Shown: piece by piece, positions 1-7,860 of the stretch
Position numbering within the stretch: position 1 is the stretch's first letter
Layout of the letters: the number at the start of each line of letters is the position of its first letter
Assembly (NCBI RefSeq): GCF_014203395.1
Contig: NZ_JACHIW010000002.1
Location: forward strand, 806,001-870,000
From: Saccharopolyspora phatthalungensis
GTDB lineage: Bacteria; Actinomycetota; Actinomycetes; Mycobacteriales; Pseudonocardiaceae
DNA length: 64,000 nt
Reading direction: 5' to 3'
The notes under the pieces: generated by a model
Database searches by the model: none
What the model saw: only the letters and a program-made list of their open reading frames with translations
Told to the model about the DNA's origin: nothing
Translations under genes and position numbers: made by a program

Positions 1-44
1 CAGGGCCCTCGGGTCACCCGTGGCCCCTAGCTCGGCCATGCCAG

Positions 45-353
45 TCACCGCCGCTTCATGAACTCTTCAACGCTGATGTGTTCGGCTTCGGCATAGGTTT
101 CCGCCGACTCAGCAAGGGATTCGCTCAGACCGGTCGCGTCCCGAACCAGCACCGACAGGCCGTATGACCACCCTTCCGCGAACCCCCGTACTGCACCTGC
201 TAACCGATCGTGCCCGTACGCGGCACTGTCGGAACCGAGGTCGTCCACGCCCTGGAGACCGTGATCCGACATGTCATCGATCACCGCGTTGAGCCCCTTA
301 GCGGCATCGATCAACGCCTGCATCGTGACCTCGACCTGCTCGCGATCACTCAT
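45..353 (-). CDS. EspC/WXG100-like helical-hairpin protein
   Basis: A 102-residue, mostly helical acidic protein with no signal peptide or membrane segment. Two amphipathic helices flank a central FAEGWSYGL segment, and the C-terminal part contains YAEAE, which fits the YxxxD/E type VII (ESX) secretion signal. Size and layout match EspC/DUF2580-like or WXG100-like export partners. Its ATG lies inside the end of the upstream SseB-like gene (8-nt overlap, ATGAGTGA), so the two are translationally coupled. No ESX ATPase or membrane component is nearby, so export is inferred only. Confidence 0.7.
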   Translation of the reverse strand: MSDREQVEVTMQALIDAAKGLNAVIDDMSDHGLQGVDDLGSDSAAYGHDRLAGAVRGFAEGWSYGLSVLVRDATGLSESLAESAETYAEAEHISVEEFMKRR

Positions 354-726
354 GCCGTTTCCTTCGCGTCCGGACCGTCGCGGCAGCGGGTGCGAGGATA
401 TCTGCCCTCAACGCCAGCGCGTAGCCCTCCCCAGGGTCGAATACCAGCCCTACCCCGCCAGGAGTCAACTCAAGAAAGTCTGCACCGGGCATGCCGATGT
501 AGTCACACTCACCGACCGCGTTGGCCAGTCGCTGCGGCGAGCTGAATACACATGCCCACCGCCCGCGCATTCCCAAATCTGCAACGAAAAGCCGCGGCGC
601 ATCAGCAGGAGTCTTCGTGTAGAAGTAGCCACGGTCGAACCACTCAGCCACATCACTAAGCCTCGCCTGACCACCACGCAAACGAGACGCGGCCGACACA
701 ATTCGCGACTCTTCAGCCATGTCCAC
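346..726 (-). CDS. SseB-like domain protein
   Basis: A protein of about 126 residues resembling the SseB N-terminal domain proteins that accompany EspC/WXG-like genes in actinomycetes. The pattern includes a tip such as LFVADLG followed by WACVFSSPQRLA and a hydrophobic GVGLVFDPGEGYAL strand-turn. GTG at 726 is preferred because GGAGGTGA lies 6-8 nt upstream; ATG at 720 is the alternative. It is first in a two-gene operon with the hairpin protein at 45-353. In other actinomycetes this pairing occurs near type VII secretion loci, but the role of the domain is unknown. Confidence 0.65.
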   Translation of the reverse strand: MDMAEESRIVSAASRLRGGQARLSDVAEWFDRGYFYTKTPADAPRLFVADLGMRGRWACVFSSPQRLANAVGECDYIGMPGADFLELTPGGVGLVFDPGEGYALALRADILAPAAATVRTRRKRHE

Positions 727-1186
727 GTGATCTCACCTCCGGCCAGCGGCACCGAACCGAGATCACGCCGATCCGCGGCCAGGTGAGTAATTTCTCGATC
801 CCAGCGCGGACGGGGGTCCGCCACGGCGGTAGTGAGGGCATCATGTCCAAAGCGTCGCAGGTGGTCAATGCCGCTAACTCGCTTCGTCGGCATCGCCTCG
901 ATGTCTCGTTCGCACCCCCCGGATGCTTGTGTCAAGGTGTGCAAGTCGACGGGAAACCGTCCGTCATACGGCTCCGTATCGTCTCGGCTCCAGTGCACGT
1001 CACATCCTAGGCAGGCCACCTGACCCGTTGGGCAGGACCCGAACACATCACCCAGATGGCCCTCTCCGAGCGCTCCCGCCGACGATTTCAATGGGAATCA
1101 ACCCGGCGATTTCCATTGAAATCGCGCGTTGTCCAGCGCCGCCGGGCCCGACCCCATAGGTTCAACGGGTCCGGTGGTGACGGTGG
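727..1186. other. Gene-poor interval with a perfect inverted repeat
   Basis: This 460-bp stretch separates the SseB-like gene (transcribed leftward from 726) from the end of the first SLOG gene. Reading frames on both strands are open but have no convincing start or family resemblance, so I call no gene. The left part must hold the promoter of the SseB pair. The right part holds the 1083-1124 inverted repeat and the left edge of the tandem duplication at about 1123. Confidence 0.5.
1083..1124. repeat. Perfect 12-bp inverted repeat
   Basis: CGATTTCAATGG at 1083-1094 is exactly complementary to CCATTGAAATCG at 1113-1124, with an 18-nt spacer. The arms are AT-rich against the GC-rich background. 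The right arm ends at the left boundary of the 2,028-bp tandem duplication. There is no following T-tract. An operator, a terminator for the leftward SLOG transcript or a recombination site are all possible. Confidence 0.6.
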
Positions 1187-1660
1187 CTAGTCTCGTTCGG
1201 CCCCGTCTGGCCAGATGACGGTGACCGGCACAGCACGGTCGCGGGCGGCGTTGACGACATCGGCCGTGCCGCCGTAGCCCCGAGCCGGCTTACCGTCCCA
1301 CACCGCTACAAGCTTGTCCGCCATCTCGACCATCTTCACGCTGGCCACCATGTGCGACTCCGACGTGGAATCCGGAAAATCGAGCCGAACGACATCCGAG
1401 GCCCGGCCAAGCAGATCGTCGTACTCGGCATGGTGCTCTTCGGGCAGCTTGTCGCGGTAGTTGACGGCCGGAACGATGACCACCAGCGAACCACCCTGAT
1501 CCAGAACTGCTCGCGCAAAAAGCGCATCCGCACCGTCGGCGATACAGCTCAACCCGACCAGGGAACCTTCGTACTGCCCCAGCTCCGTACGGAGTGCGGC
1601 CTGCACCAGCTCCACCGTCCGCTGCGCCAGCCCCCGATGTCCTGTCACCGCAAGTCGCAT
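1187..1660 (-). CDS. SLOG/LOG-type Rossmann protein, copy 1
   Basis: A 157-residue protein (159 if GTG at 1666 is used). It begins with an MRLAVTGHRGL strand-loop, has a central LVVIVPA strand and ends with VWDGKPARGYGGTADVV followed by PVTVIWP. This is the layout of the SLOG/LOG nucleotide-binding superfamily (LOG, DprA-like and SMODS-linked sensors). In known members the Gly-rich GGTADVV loop sits by the bound nucleotide; the ligand here is unknown. ATG at 1660 overlaps the stop of the upstream regulator remnant as TAATG, which favours this start. The upstream gene is an XRE-TPR regulator, so a sensor/effector pair is plausible but unproven. Confidence 0.75.
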   Translation of the reverse strand: MRLAVTGHRGLAQRTVELVQAALRTELGQYEGSLVGLSCIADGADALFARAVLDQGGSLVVIVPAVNYRDKLPEEHHAEYDDLLGRASDVVRLDFPDSTSESHMVASVKMVEMADKLVAVWDGKPARGYGGTADVVNAARDRAVPVTVIWPDGAERD

Positions 1661-1755
1661 TACCACCGCTCCTTGGTATAGAGACCGATCAACATATGGT
1701 CCAGAAATTCGGCATCACGGCACGCTGCCGACATCCGAGAACGCAAGTCACGTAC
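1660..1755 (-). pseudogene. 3'-end remnant of a TPR regulator, copy 1
   Basis: Reading in frame toward the SLOG gene, this segment encodes VRDLRSRMSAACRDAEF and then LDHMLIGLYTKERW before TAA. It matches the last 31 codons of the regulator at 5716-6681 with two changes (T to A, L to F). The head of that gene is missing, and the unrelated C-terminus of the 417-aa regulator begins about 20 bp upstream. The TAATG coupling to the SLOG start is preserved. This marks a fusion point where a different regulator replaced the original. Confidence 0.7.
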
Positions 1756-1775
1756 GGCAGTTACAGCAACCTACG

Positions 1776-3029
1776 TCACCCTGCGACTCCGACAAACTCC
1801 GAGAGCTCCCGCAGGTCATGCTTGATCGACCGGCGTTCCCGGCGGAGCATGCCGCTCAGCATCGTGTGCACGCGACCAGTAAAGATCAACTGCTCCGGTG
1901 CCGCCATCCGCGCCTCGGTCAGCGCGTCCAGCGCCTCTCTGTACCTCCGACGTAGGTAGTATGCCCACGCCACCGTGATCAGATGTGACACCCTGCGCTC
2001 TGCCAGCTCGGGCGGAAGTTGATCCAGCGGCACCGCGTCGGCGAGGTCAATCGCTTGGGACGGGTCACCCAATTCGAGTGCAAGCCAAACCCTGTGAATG
2101 CTGACGTTGGTCGGCCCGAACGCGAACCAGAAATCATTGCGGTCGCTGCCGAGGCGTTCGGCGGTCCGTTCGACTTCGCTCAGATAGTCGCGTACTGCCG
2201 AATGGTCATTAACGCTCGCTGCCCCTACTGCGCCCTTCAACATCAAAGAGCCGTAGACGCTGAGGTGTTCGGGCGTGGCATTCCGGTCATCCCTGCGCAG
2301 CGCATCGGCAGCTGCTGTCGGCACATCCGTAGATTCTGTGAGCCGGCCCGAGTGGCGGAGGACAACGGCGAGACGCCACGCGCCACCGGCGATCAGCAGC
2401 GGGTCCTCTGTCATCTCCGCTGCCGCCATAGACCGCTCAGCGGCGACCCACGGCAACCGTGGTTCACCCAGCCGGTCAAGCATCCCGCTCGTAACCCGGT
2501 AAACCAGCGCCTCAAGCGTCTTTGCCCGCCGTTTCTCCGCATCAGTTACCGCCTGCCGCGAGGCGTGGTAGCTATCCGCGATCATGCCCGGCACGAGCGG
2601 GGCCATGCGAGACCACTGCTCGGTCTGGGAACACACGAAAGACAACTCGACCTGACGCTCCAGATGTCCCAGATTGACCGGGCCAGGGTCGGTAATACCA
2701 ACCAAACCGGCGATCCCGTCATAGCGGAGCATCGCTGTTTCGATATCCGGTACGACATCAGGGGCCGTTCCAATCGTGCCCGACTGCTGCGTCTGTCGTG
2801 GGGTTGTGTGGAACGGCCCCGGTAGGAGACGCTGGGGCACGATCCGAAGCGCTTTCGCGACCTCCAGGATCGTAGACAACCGATCGATATCACGTGCCCC
2901 ACGCTCGATCTGTGAAAGCCATTCCTCGGAGCGGCCAACGAGACCGGACAGAACAGCTTGGCTGTAGCCGCGCCGACGCCGGTAGTACGCCACTCGCTGA
3001 CCCACTGTCGCCTCATCGTGCAACCGCAT
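1776..3029 (-). CDS. XRE-family regulator with TPR-like C-terminal region, copy 1
   Basis: A 417-residue protein. An N-terminal helix-turn-helix (about residues 8-62) contains RRGYSQAVLSGLVGRSEEW and LSQIERGARDID, the usual XRE recognition pattern. The remaining about 340 residues are alpha-helical with repeated Ala/Leu pairs (for example AWAYYLRRRYREALDALTEA), as in the TPR-like sensor halves of actinomycete XRE regulators. It lies upstream of the SLOG gene on the same strand, with about 115 bp between holding a remnant of another regulator. It probably controls its own operon. The second copy at 3804-5057 encodes an identical protein. Confidence 0.85.
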   Translation of the reverse strand: MRLHDEATVGQRVAYYRRRRGYSQAVLSGLVGRSEEWLSQIERGARDIDRLSTILEVAKALRIVPQRLLPGPFHTTPRQTQQSGTIGTAPDVVPDIETAMLRYDGIAGLVGITDPGPVNLGHLERQVELSFVCSQTEQWSRMAPLVPGMIADSYHASRQAVTDAEKRRAKTLEALVYRVTSGMLDRLGEPRLPWVAAERSMAAAEMTEDPLLIAGGAWRLAVVLRHSGRLTESTDVPTAAADALRRDDRNATPEHLSVYGSLMLKGAVGAASVNDHSAVRDYLSEVERTAERLGSDRNDFWFAFGPTNVSIHRVWLALELGDPSQAIDLADAVPLDQLPPELAERRVSHLITVAWAYYLRRRYREALDALTEARMAAPEQLIFTGRVHTMLSGMLRRERRSIKHDLRELSEFVGVAG

Positions 3030-3062
3030 GGTGATCAGGGTACGGAAATCCGATCGTGTGCC

Positions 3063-3150
3063 CCAGCAAATGCGTCCCGGACTTCATCGCCAACGCCAGC
3101 GGTCTGATGGCATGCGAAGGCGAACTCCGCAGTGACGACGGCGGTCTTAT
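3063..3150 (+). pseudogene. Possible amino-acid dehydrogenase fragment upstream of the regulator
   Basis: Plus-strand reading gives a segment with VPDFIANASGLMAC, close to the PDFIANAGGVI motif of Glu/Leu/Val dehydrogenases. It has no start and no continuation: it runs into the duplication boundary. It recurs at 5091-5178. If real, it is debris from the rearrangement that placed the 417-aa regulator here. A match of about 14 residues is weak evidence. Confidence 0.3.
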
Positions 3151-3214
3151 CGCGCGTTGTCCACCGCCGCCGGACCCGACCCCATATGTTCAACGGGTCC
3201 GGTGGTGACGGTGG

Positions 3215-3688
3215 CTAGTCTCGTTCGGCCCCGTCTGGCCAGATGACGGTGACCGGCACAGCACGGTCGCGGGCGGCGTTGACGACATCGGCCGTGCCGC
3301 CGTAGCCCCGAGCCGGCTTACCGTCCCACACCGCTACAAGCTTGTCCGCCATCTCGACCATCTTCACGCTGGCCACCATGTGCGACTCCGACGTGGAATC
3401 CGGAAAATCGAGCCGAACGACATCCGAGGCCCGGCCAAGCAGATCGTCGTACTCGGCATGGTGCTCTTCGGGCAGCTTGTCGCGGTAGTTGACGGCCGGA
3501 ACGATGACCACCAGCGAACCACCCTGATCCAGAACTGCTCGCGCAAAAAGCGCATCCGCACCGTCGGCGATACAGCTCAACCCGACCAGGGAACCTTCGT
3601 ACTGCCCCAGCTCCGTACGGAGTGCGGCCTGCACCAGCTCCACCGTCCGCTGCGCCAGCCCCCGATGTCCTGTCACCGCAAGTCGCAT
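3215..3688 (-). CDS. SLOG/LOG-type Rossmann protein, copy 2
   Basis: Identical in sequence to the protein at 1187-1660, displaced by exactly 2,028 bp. It has the same VTGHRGL opening, GGTADVV loop and TAATG overlap with the regulator remnant. It lies about 185 bp downstream of the start of the copy-1 regulator (3029), so each regulator-SLOG pair forms its own transcription unit. The alternative GTG start is at 3694. Confidence 0.75.
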   Translation of the reverse strand: MRLAVTGHRGLAQRTVELVQAALRTELGQYEGSLVGLSCIADGADALFARAVLDQGGSLVVIVPAVNYRDKLPEEHHAEYDDLLGRASDVVRLDFPDSTSESHMVASVKMVEMADKLVAVWDGKPARGYGGTADVVNAARDRAVPVTVIWPDGAERD

Positions 3689-3783
3689 TACCACCGCTCC
3701 TTGGTATAGAGACCGATCAACATATGGTCCAGAAATTCGGCATCACGGCACGCTGCCGACATCCGAGAACGCAAGTCACGTAC
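3688..3783 (-). pseudogene. 3'-end remnant of a TPR regulator, copy 2
   Basis: Exact repeat of the remnant at 1660-1755. It encodes the final 31 codons of a regulator related to the one at 5716-6681 and preserves the TAATG coupling into the second SLOG gene. Confidence 0.7.
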
Positions 3784-3803
3784 GGCAGTTACAGCAACCT
3801 ACG

Positions 3804-5057
3804 TCACCCTGCGACTCCGACAAACTCCGAGAGCTCCCGCAGGTCATGCTTGATCGACCGGCGTTCCCGGCGGAGCATGCCGCTCAGCATCGTGTGCACG
3901 CGACCAGTAAAGATCAACTGCTCCGGTGCCGCCATCCGCGCCTCGGTCAGCGCGTCCAGCGCCTCTCTGTACCTCCGACGTAGGTAGTATGCCCACGCCA
4001 CCGTGATCAGATGTGACACCCTGCGCTCTGCCAGCTCGGGCGGAAGTTGATCCAGCGGCACCGCGTCGGCGAGGTCAATCGCTTGGGACGGGTCACCCAA
4101 TTCGAGTGCAAGCCAAACCCTGTGAATGCTGACGTTGGTCGGCCCGAACGCGAACCAGAAATCATTGCGGTCGCTGCCGAGGCGTTCGGCGGTCCGTTCG
4201 ACTTCGCTCAGATAGTCGCGTACTGCCGAATGGTCATTAACGCTCGCTGCCCCTACTGCGCCCTTCAACATCAAAGAGCCGTAGACGCTGAGGTGTTCGG
4301 GCGTGGCATTCCGGTCATCCCTGCGCAGCGCATCGGCAGCTGCTGTCGGCACATCCGTAGATTCTGTGAGCCGGCCCGAGTGGCGGAGGACAACGGCGAG
4401 ACGCCACGCGCCACCGGCGATCAGCAGCGGGTCCTCTGTCATCTCCGCTGCCGCCATAGACCGCTCAGCGGCGACCCACGGCAACCGTGGTTCACCCAGC
4501 CGGTCAAGCATCCCGCTCGTAACCCGGTAAACCAGCGCCTCAAGCGTCTTTGCCCGCCGTTTCTCCGCATCAGTTACCGCCTGCCGCGAGGCGTGGTAGC
4601 TATCCGCGATCATGCCCGGCACGAGCGGGGCCATGCGAGACCACTGCTCGGTCTGGGAACACACGAAAGACAACTCGACCTGACGCTCCAGATGTCCCAG
4701 ATTGACCGGGCCAGGGTCGGTAATACCAACCAAACCGGCGATCCCGTCATAGCGGAGCATCGCTGTTTCGATATCCGGTACGACATCAGGGGCCGTTCCA
4801 ATCGTGCCCGACTGCTGCGTCTGTCGTGGGGTTGTGTGGAACGGCCCCGGTAGGAGACGCTGGGGCACGATCCGAAGCGCTTTCGCGACCTCCAGGATCG
4901 TAGACAACCGATCGATATCACGTGCCCCACGCTCGATCTGTGAAAGCCATTCCTCGGAGCGGCCAACGAGACCGGACAGAACAGCTTGGCTGTAGCCGCG
5001 CCGACGCCGGTAGTACGCCACTCGCTGACCCACTGTCGCCTCATCGTGCAACCGCAT
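3804..5057 (-). CDS. XRE-family regulator with TPR-like C-terminal region, copy 2
   Basis: Protein sequence identical to the regulator at 1776-3029: N-terminal XRE helix-turn-helix and a helical TPR-like C-terminal region of about 340 residues. Because the two regulators are identical, they should recognise the same operator and could cross-regulate both SLOG copies. The promoter region at 5058-5178 is also a repeat of 3030-3150. Confidence 0.85.
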   Translation of the reverse strand: MRLHDEATVGQRVAYYRRRRGYSQAVLSGLVGRSEEWLSQIERGARDIDRLSTILEVAKALRIVPQRLLPGPFHTTPRQTQQSGTIGTAPDVVPDIETAMLRYDGIAGLVGITDPGPVNLGHLERQVELSFVCSQTEQWSRMAPLVPGMIADSYHASRQAVTDAEKRRAKTLEALVYRVTSGMLDRLGEPRLPWVAAERSMAAAEMTEDPLLIAGGAWRLAVVLRHSGRLTESTDVPTAAADALRRDDRNATPEHLSVYGSLMLKGAVGAASVNDHSAVRDYLSEVERTAERLGSDRNDFWFAFGPTNVSIHRVWLALELGDPSQAIDLADAVPLDQLPPELAERRVSHLITVAWAYYLRRRYREALDALTEARMAAPEQLIFTGRVHTMLSGMLRRERRSIKHDLRELSEFVGVAG

Positions 5058-5242
5058 GGTGATCAGGGTACGGAAATCCGATCGTGTGCCCCAGCAAATG
5101 CGTCCCGGACTTCATCGCCAACGCCAGCGGTCTGATGGCATGCGAAGGCGAACTCCGCAGTGACGACGGCGGTCTTATCGCGCGTTGTCCACCGCCGCCG
5201 GACCCGACCCCATATGTTCAACGGGTCCGGTGGTGACGGTGG

Positions 5243-5716
5243 CTAGTCTCGTTCGGCCCCGTCTGGCCAGATGACGGTGACCGGCACAGCACGGTCGCGG
5301 GCGGCGTTGACGACATCGGCCGTGCCGCCGTAGCCCCGAGCCGGCTTACCGTCCCACACCGCTACAAGCTTGTCCGCCATCTCGACCATCTTCACGCTGG
5401 CCACCATGTGCGACTCCGACGTGGAATCCGGAAAATCGAGCCGAACGACATCCGAGGCCCGGCCAAGCAGATCGTCGTACTCGGCATGGTGCTCTTCGGG
5501 CAGCTTGTCGCGGTAGTTGACGGCCGGAACGATGACCACCAGCGAACCACCCTGATCCAGAACTGCTCGCGCAAAAAGCGCATCCGCACCGTCGGCGATA
5601 CAGCTCAACCCGACCAGGGAACCTTCGTACTGCCCCAGCTCCGTACGGAGTGCGGCCTGCACCAGCTCCACCGTCCGCTGCGCCAGCCCCCGATGTCCTG
5701 TCACCGCAAGTCGCAT
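5243..5716 (-). CDS. SLOG/LOG-type Rossmann protein, copy 3
   Basis: Third copy, identical in protein sequence to those at 1187 and 3215. Here it follows the full TPR half of a regulator whose TAA stop (5716-5718) overlaps the ATG as TAATG. This is probably the ancestral arrangement, and it supports ATG at 5716 over GTG at 5722. The homology to the other copies stops at about 5760, inside the end of the upstream gene. Confidence 0.75.
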   Translation of the reverse strand: MRLAVTGHRGLAQRTVELVQAALRTELGQYEGSLVGLSCIADGADALFARAVLDQGGSLVVIVPAVNYRDKLPEEHHAEYDDLLGRASDVVRLDFPDSTSESHMVASVKMVEMADKLVAVWDGKPARGYGGTADVVNAARDRAVPVTVIWPDGAERD

Positions 5717-6681
5717 TACCACCGCTCCTTGGTATAGAGACCGATCAACATATGGTCCAGAAGTTCGGCATCACGGCACGCCGTAGACATCCGGGAACGC
5801 AGATCACGCACGCGCTCCACGATTCTTTCGGAACCGTACTGCTGGCCGGCCTGAAGTGCCTCTACCGCGAGTCGGCATGCCTCTTCCTCCTGCCTCATCG
5901 TTACCAGGAGGTTCGCATACTCGACCTTCGCGAGCGAGCGGGGTTTCGGTGCCGTGATAGCGGGAATCGCAGTCGCATACGCTGTGCACGAACCTGAGTA
6001 GTCGCCCAATGCGGCGAGCGCGCTCGACTGGTAGCGAGCTGCCTTTGCCGACGTGAACGCAAACATCCACGGCCACTGAGCGTCGCTTGTCTGGCGATCG
6101 GCGTTGCGCTGCGCCGTCCTGAGCGCGTCCAAGGTCTGCGCTCGATCACCTATCGCCCCGTAGGCGACCGCGCGCAGGCACGCCAGCCAAGCGCGAGCTG
6201 CGGCCGGAGTCCGACTGTCCTGATACTGTGCAGCGCGATCGAGAAAGTACAAGCCACGGCGGGGATCGCCCGTCTCCACGGCGTAGTGCCCGAGACTGGC
6301 TGTCATGTAGGAGACGAGCAACGGGATTCGAGACGATTCCGCGTAGTGAATGCTCTCCTTGTAGCGAGCGCGAGCGGTCGCCGAGTCGCCTCTATCGGCC
6401 GCAAGCCAGGCAGCAAGGCCGGCAACTTCACTCAAGATCGCGAAGCCCTTACTGCTGCGCAGCTTGTCTTGCACGATCTGCTTGGCAAGTTGCAGATGCC
6501 CTTCGGCTGCTGGGGCAAGGTATTGCGACGACACGCTTGATTCCATGCGCCGGTAGTACTGGGTCGGACCAGACACAGCCGAAACGAGATCGTCCTGGCT
6601 ACCCACCAGACCGGTAGCGCCTGTTATCGCGACACCGGCACCCACGCCAAGAGTGCTTCGTAAAAACGTCTTGCGGTCCAC
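5716..6681 (-). pseudogene. TPR half of a frameshifted XRE regulator
   Basis: A 321-codon frame encoding an alpha-helical TPR-like region (for example AARAWLACLRAVAYGAIGD and ALAALGDYSGSCTAYATA). It opens with VDRKTFLRSTLGVGAG, a sequence that in full-length actinomycete XRE regulators lies just after the helix-turn-helix, so it is probably not a Tat signal. Reading this frame upstream of the GTG gives GFRKPGRGCTTENVDRKTFL, which continues the usual linker and has lost its in-frame HTH. The HTH lies one frame away at 6624-6971. Loss of about one base near 6711-6718 explains the split. Independent translation from GTG 6681 cannot be excluded. Confidence 0.7.
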
Positions 6682-6971
6682 GTTCTCAGTGGTACACCCG
6701 CGACCCGGTTTTCTAAACCCAGATCAGCGTCGGTTGCGATGTCAAGCACTGCTCGCAGCGCTGCCCGATAGTGCGCCGCCGGCCAGGTGATCACGCCGCG
6801 CTCCCACTTCCCGATGTGGTTGGCGTCGATTGCGGTGATCTTCTCGGTCGAGCGGTAGACCTGCGCATTCAACGCTTCGGCCAGCTCTTGGCGAGTTAAC
6901 GGGTGCCCCGGGGAGGCTAGCGACTCGATACTTTCACGAGCGGCACGCAGCGCGTCGTTCGGCTCGGACAC
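6624..6971 (-). pseudogene. Helix-turn-helix half of the frameshifted XRE regulator
   Basis: A 115-codon frame with an XRE-type HTH: LTRQELAEALNAQVYRST, then ANHIGKWERGVITWP, where HIGKWERG is the recognition-helix signature. It reads well to ATDADLGLEN at about 6712 and then turns into an unrelated tail ending at 6624, overlapping the TPR frame by 58 bp. Joining the frames at the GGTTT run restores a regulator of about 425 residues, the same size as the 417-aa regulators next door. It is a real mutation, a sequencing error, or a split functional pair. Confidence 0.7.
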
Positions 6972-7142
6972 GTCGACTCCTTGGGACCGGGTGTTGCTGA
7001 GTGTAATGGGTCGACAACGGACCGTAGGAATCGACTCTCGCCAAACTCTCCCCGTGCACTCCCCGCAACTCTCCCTCTTTCCAGCCGCTCGCCGCGAGCA
7101 CGCTTTTGCTCATGTTCTCGATCAGCGGGGGATGAGGGTGGC

Positions 7143-7472
7143 ATGTCGATGATCCAGCGCACCGCCAGTTGCGACTTGACGGGCACGCGCGCAGCGGCGC
7201 AAGACGAGCTGCCGGGAGGCTTGTACGGGATGCAGATGACGCTGTCTCCTGAGCCGCCCGAACGGCTCGAAGCACGCAGGCATGAGTTCTGCGTGGATTG
7301 CGCGAGTCGCTTCCTGACCCGTCCATTCGATGAATGGGAATCGGTGGAATCGAGGACTATCGCCCCGGAAACGCAAACGCAGGCCCGTCGGAAGAACCAG
7401 CGCAGAAAGGGAAATAGGCCCGCGAGACGGGGCTGTGGGGAGGCCTGTGTGGGTCGGCTGGCCCCGCCATAG
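7143..7472 (+). CDS. Small possible zinc-ribbon protein
   Basis: A possible 109-residue protein starting at ATG 7143 after GGGGGATGAGGG. It contains a SCDLTG segment and later FCVDC, as in small actinomycete proteins with paired cysteine knuckles, followed by a basic tail. Only the second knuckle is a clear CxxC. No family is recognised. It is transcribed divergently from the XRE regulator (start 6971). Confidence 0.4.
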   Translation: MSMIQRTASCDLTGTRAAAQDELPGGLYGMQMTLSPEPPERLEARRHEFCVDCASRFLTRPFDEWESVESRTIAPETQTQARRKNQRRKGNRPARRGCGEACVGRLAPP

Positions 7473-7493
7473 GCCCCGGAGGCGGGTGCAGGG

Positions 7494-7712
7494 ATGAACT
7501 CCGGCACGAAAGAGGTTTACCCGCGCTGGCTTCCCGGCCCCAGCCTGCGTGACACGGAAACCCACCTGGTCGCCCAGCAGAGGAACTCCTACGGTGCATG
7601 CGGCGGTCTGGTGATGTGGGCCGAACCCGGCCATCCCACCACCATGCGTCCCCGATGCCCCGACTGCCTCGCCAAAGCCAAAGAGAACATCCCCAACCCT
7701 GGGCGCCGCTGA
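7494..7712 (+). CDS. Small Cys-containing hypothetical protein
   Basis: A 72-residue ORF starting 21 bp after the previous one. It has the order THLVAQQ, YGACGGLV and a C-terminal RCPDCLAKA, reminiscent of short actinomycete proteins with one CG knuckle and one terminal CxxC. It could be cotranscribed with 7143-7472. There is no functional clue. Confidence 0.45.
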   Translation: MNSGTKEVYPRWLPGPSLRDTETHLVAQQRNSYGACGGLVMWAEPGHPTTMRPRCPDCLAKAKENIPNPGRR

Positions 7713-7860
7713 AACTGCCTCCACGAGAACGGTGGGGCGGCCGGTTATCGGCCATTGCGCGCCTCGAACTGCGGTGCCCAGCACACCGGTTCAAGGGCGA
7801 TCACGTTGTAGCGCAAGGAGCTTCACCATTCTCAATCCAGATCAGTGGCGAAGTCGTGGC

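Larger units (their letters stand above)
1123..5178. repeat. 2,028-bp tandem direct duplication (two full copies)
   Basis: Copy 1 covers 1123-3150 and copy 2 covers 3151-5178, period 2,028 bp. Each carries a SLOG gene, the tail remnant of a regulator, an intact 417-aa XRE-TPR regulator and about 120 bp upstream of it. A partial third copy (SLOG gene only) continues from 5179 to about 5760 and then diverges. The encoded proteins are identical between copies. The visible differences are a few bases in the first about 50 bp of copy 1 (near 1138, 1147 and 1158), where copies 2 and 3 agree. Identity over kilobases implies a very recent duplication or an assembly artefact. Confidence 0.9.

Noticed and set aside
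465..1091. 208-codon minus-strand frame with a CPTGQVACLGC stretch
   Set aside because: It overlaps the SseB-like gene in another frame, lacks a ribosome site and has no family resemblance; one cysteine stretch is not enough.
1123..5178. Insertion sequence explaining the 2,028-bp repeat
   Set aside because: There is no transposase and no terminal inverted repeats at the copy boundaries; the content is two host-type genes.
5716..6681. Tat signal peptide and export for the TPR protein
   Set aside because: DRKTFLRSTLGVGAG resembles a twin-arginine start but has only one Arg at the key site, and the segment normally lies after the HTH in cytoplasmic regulators.
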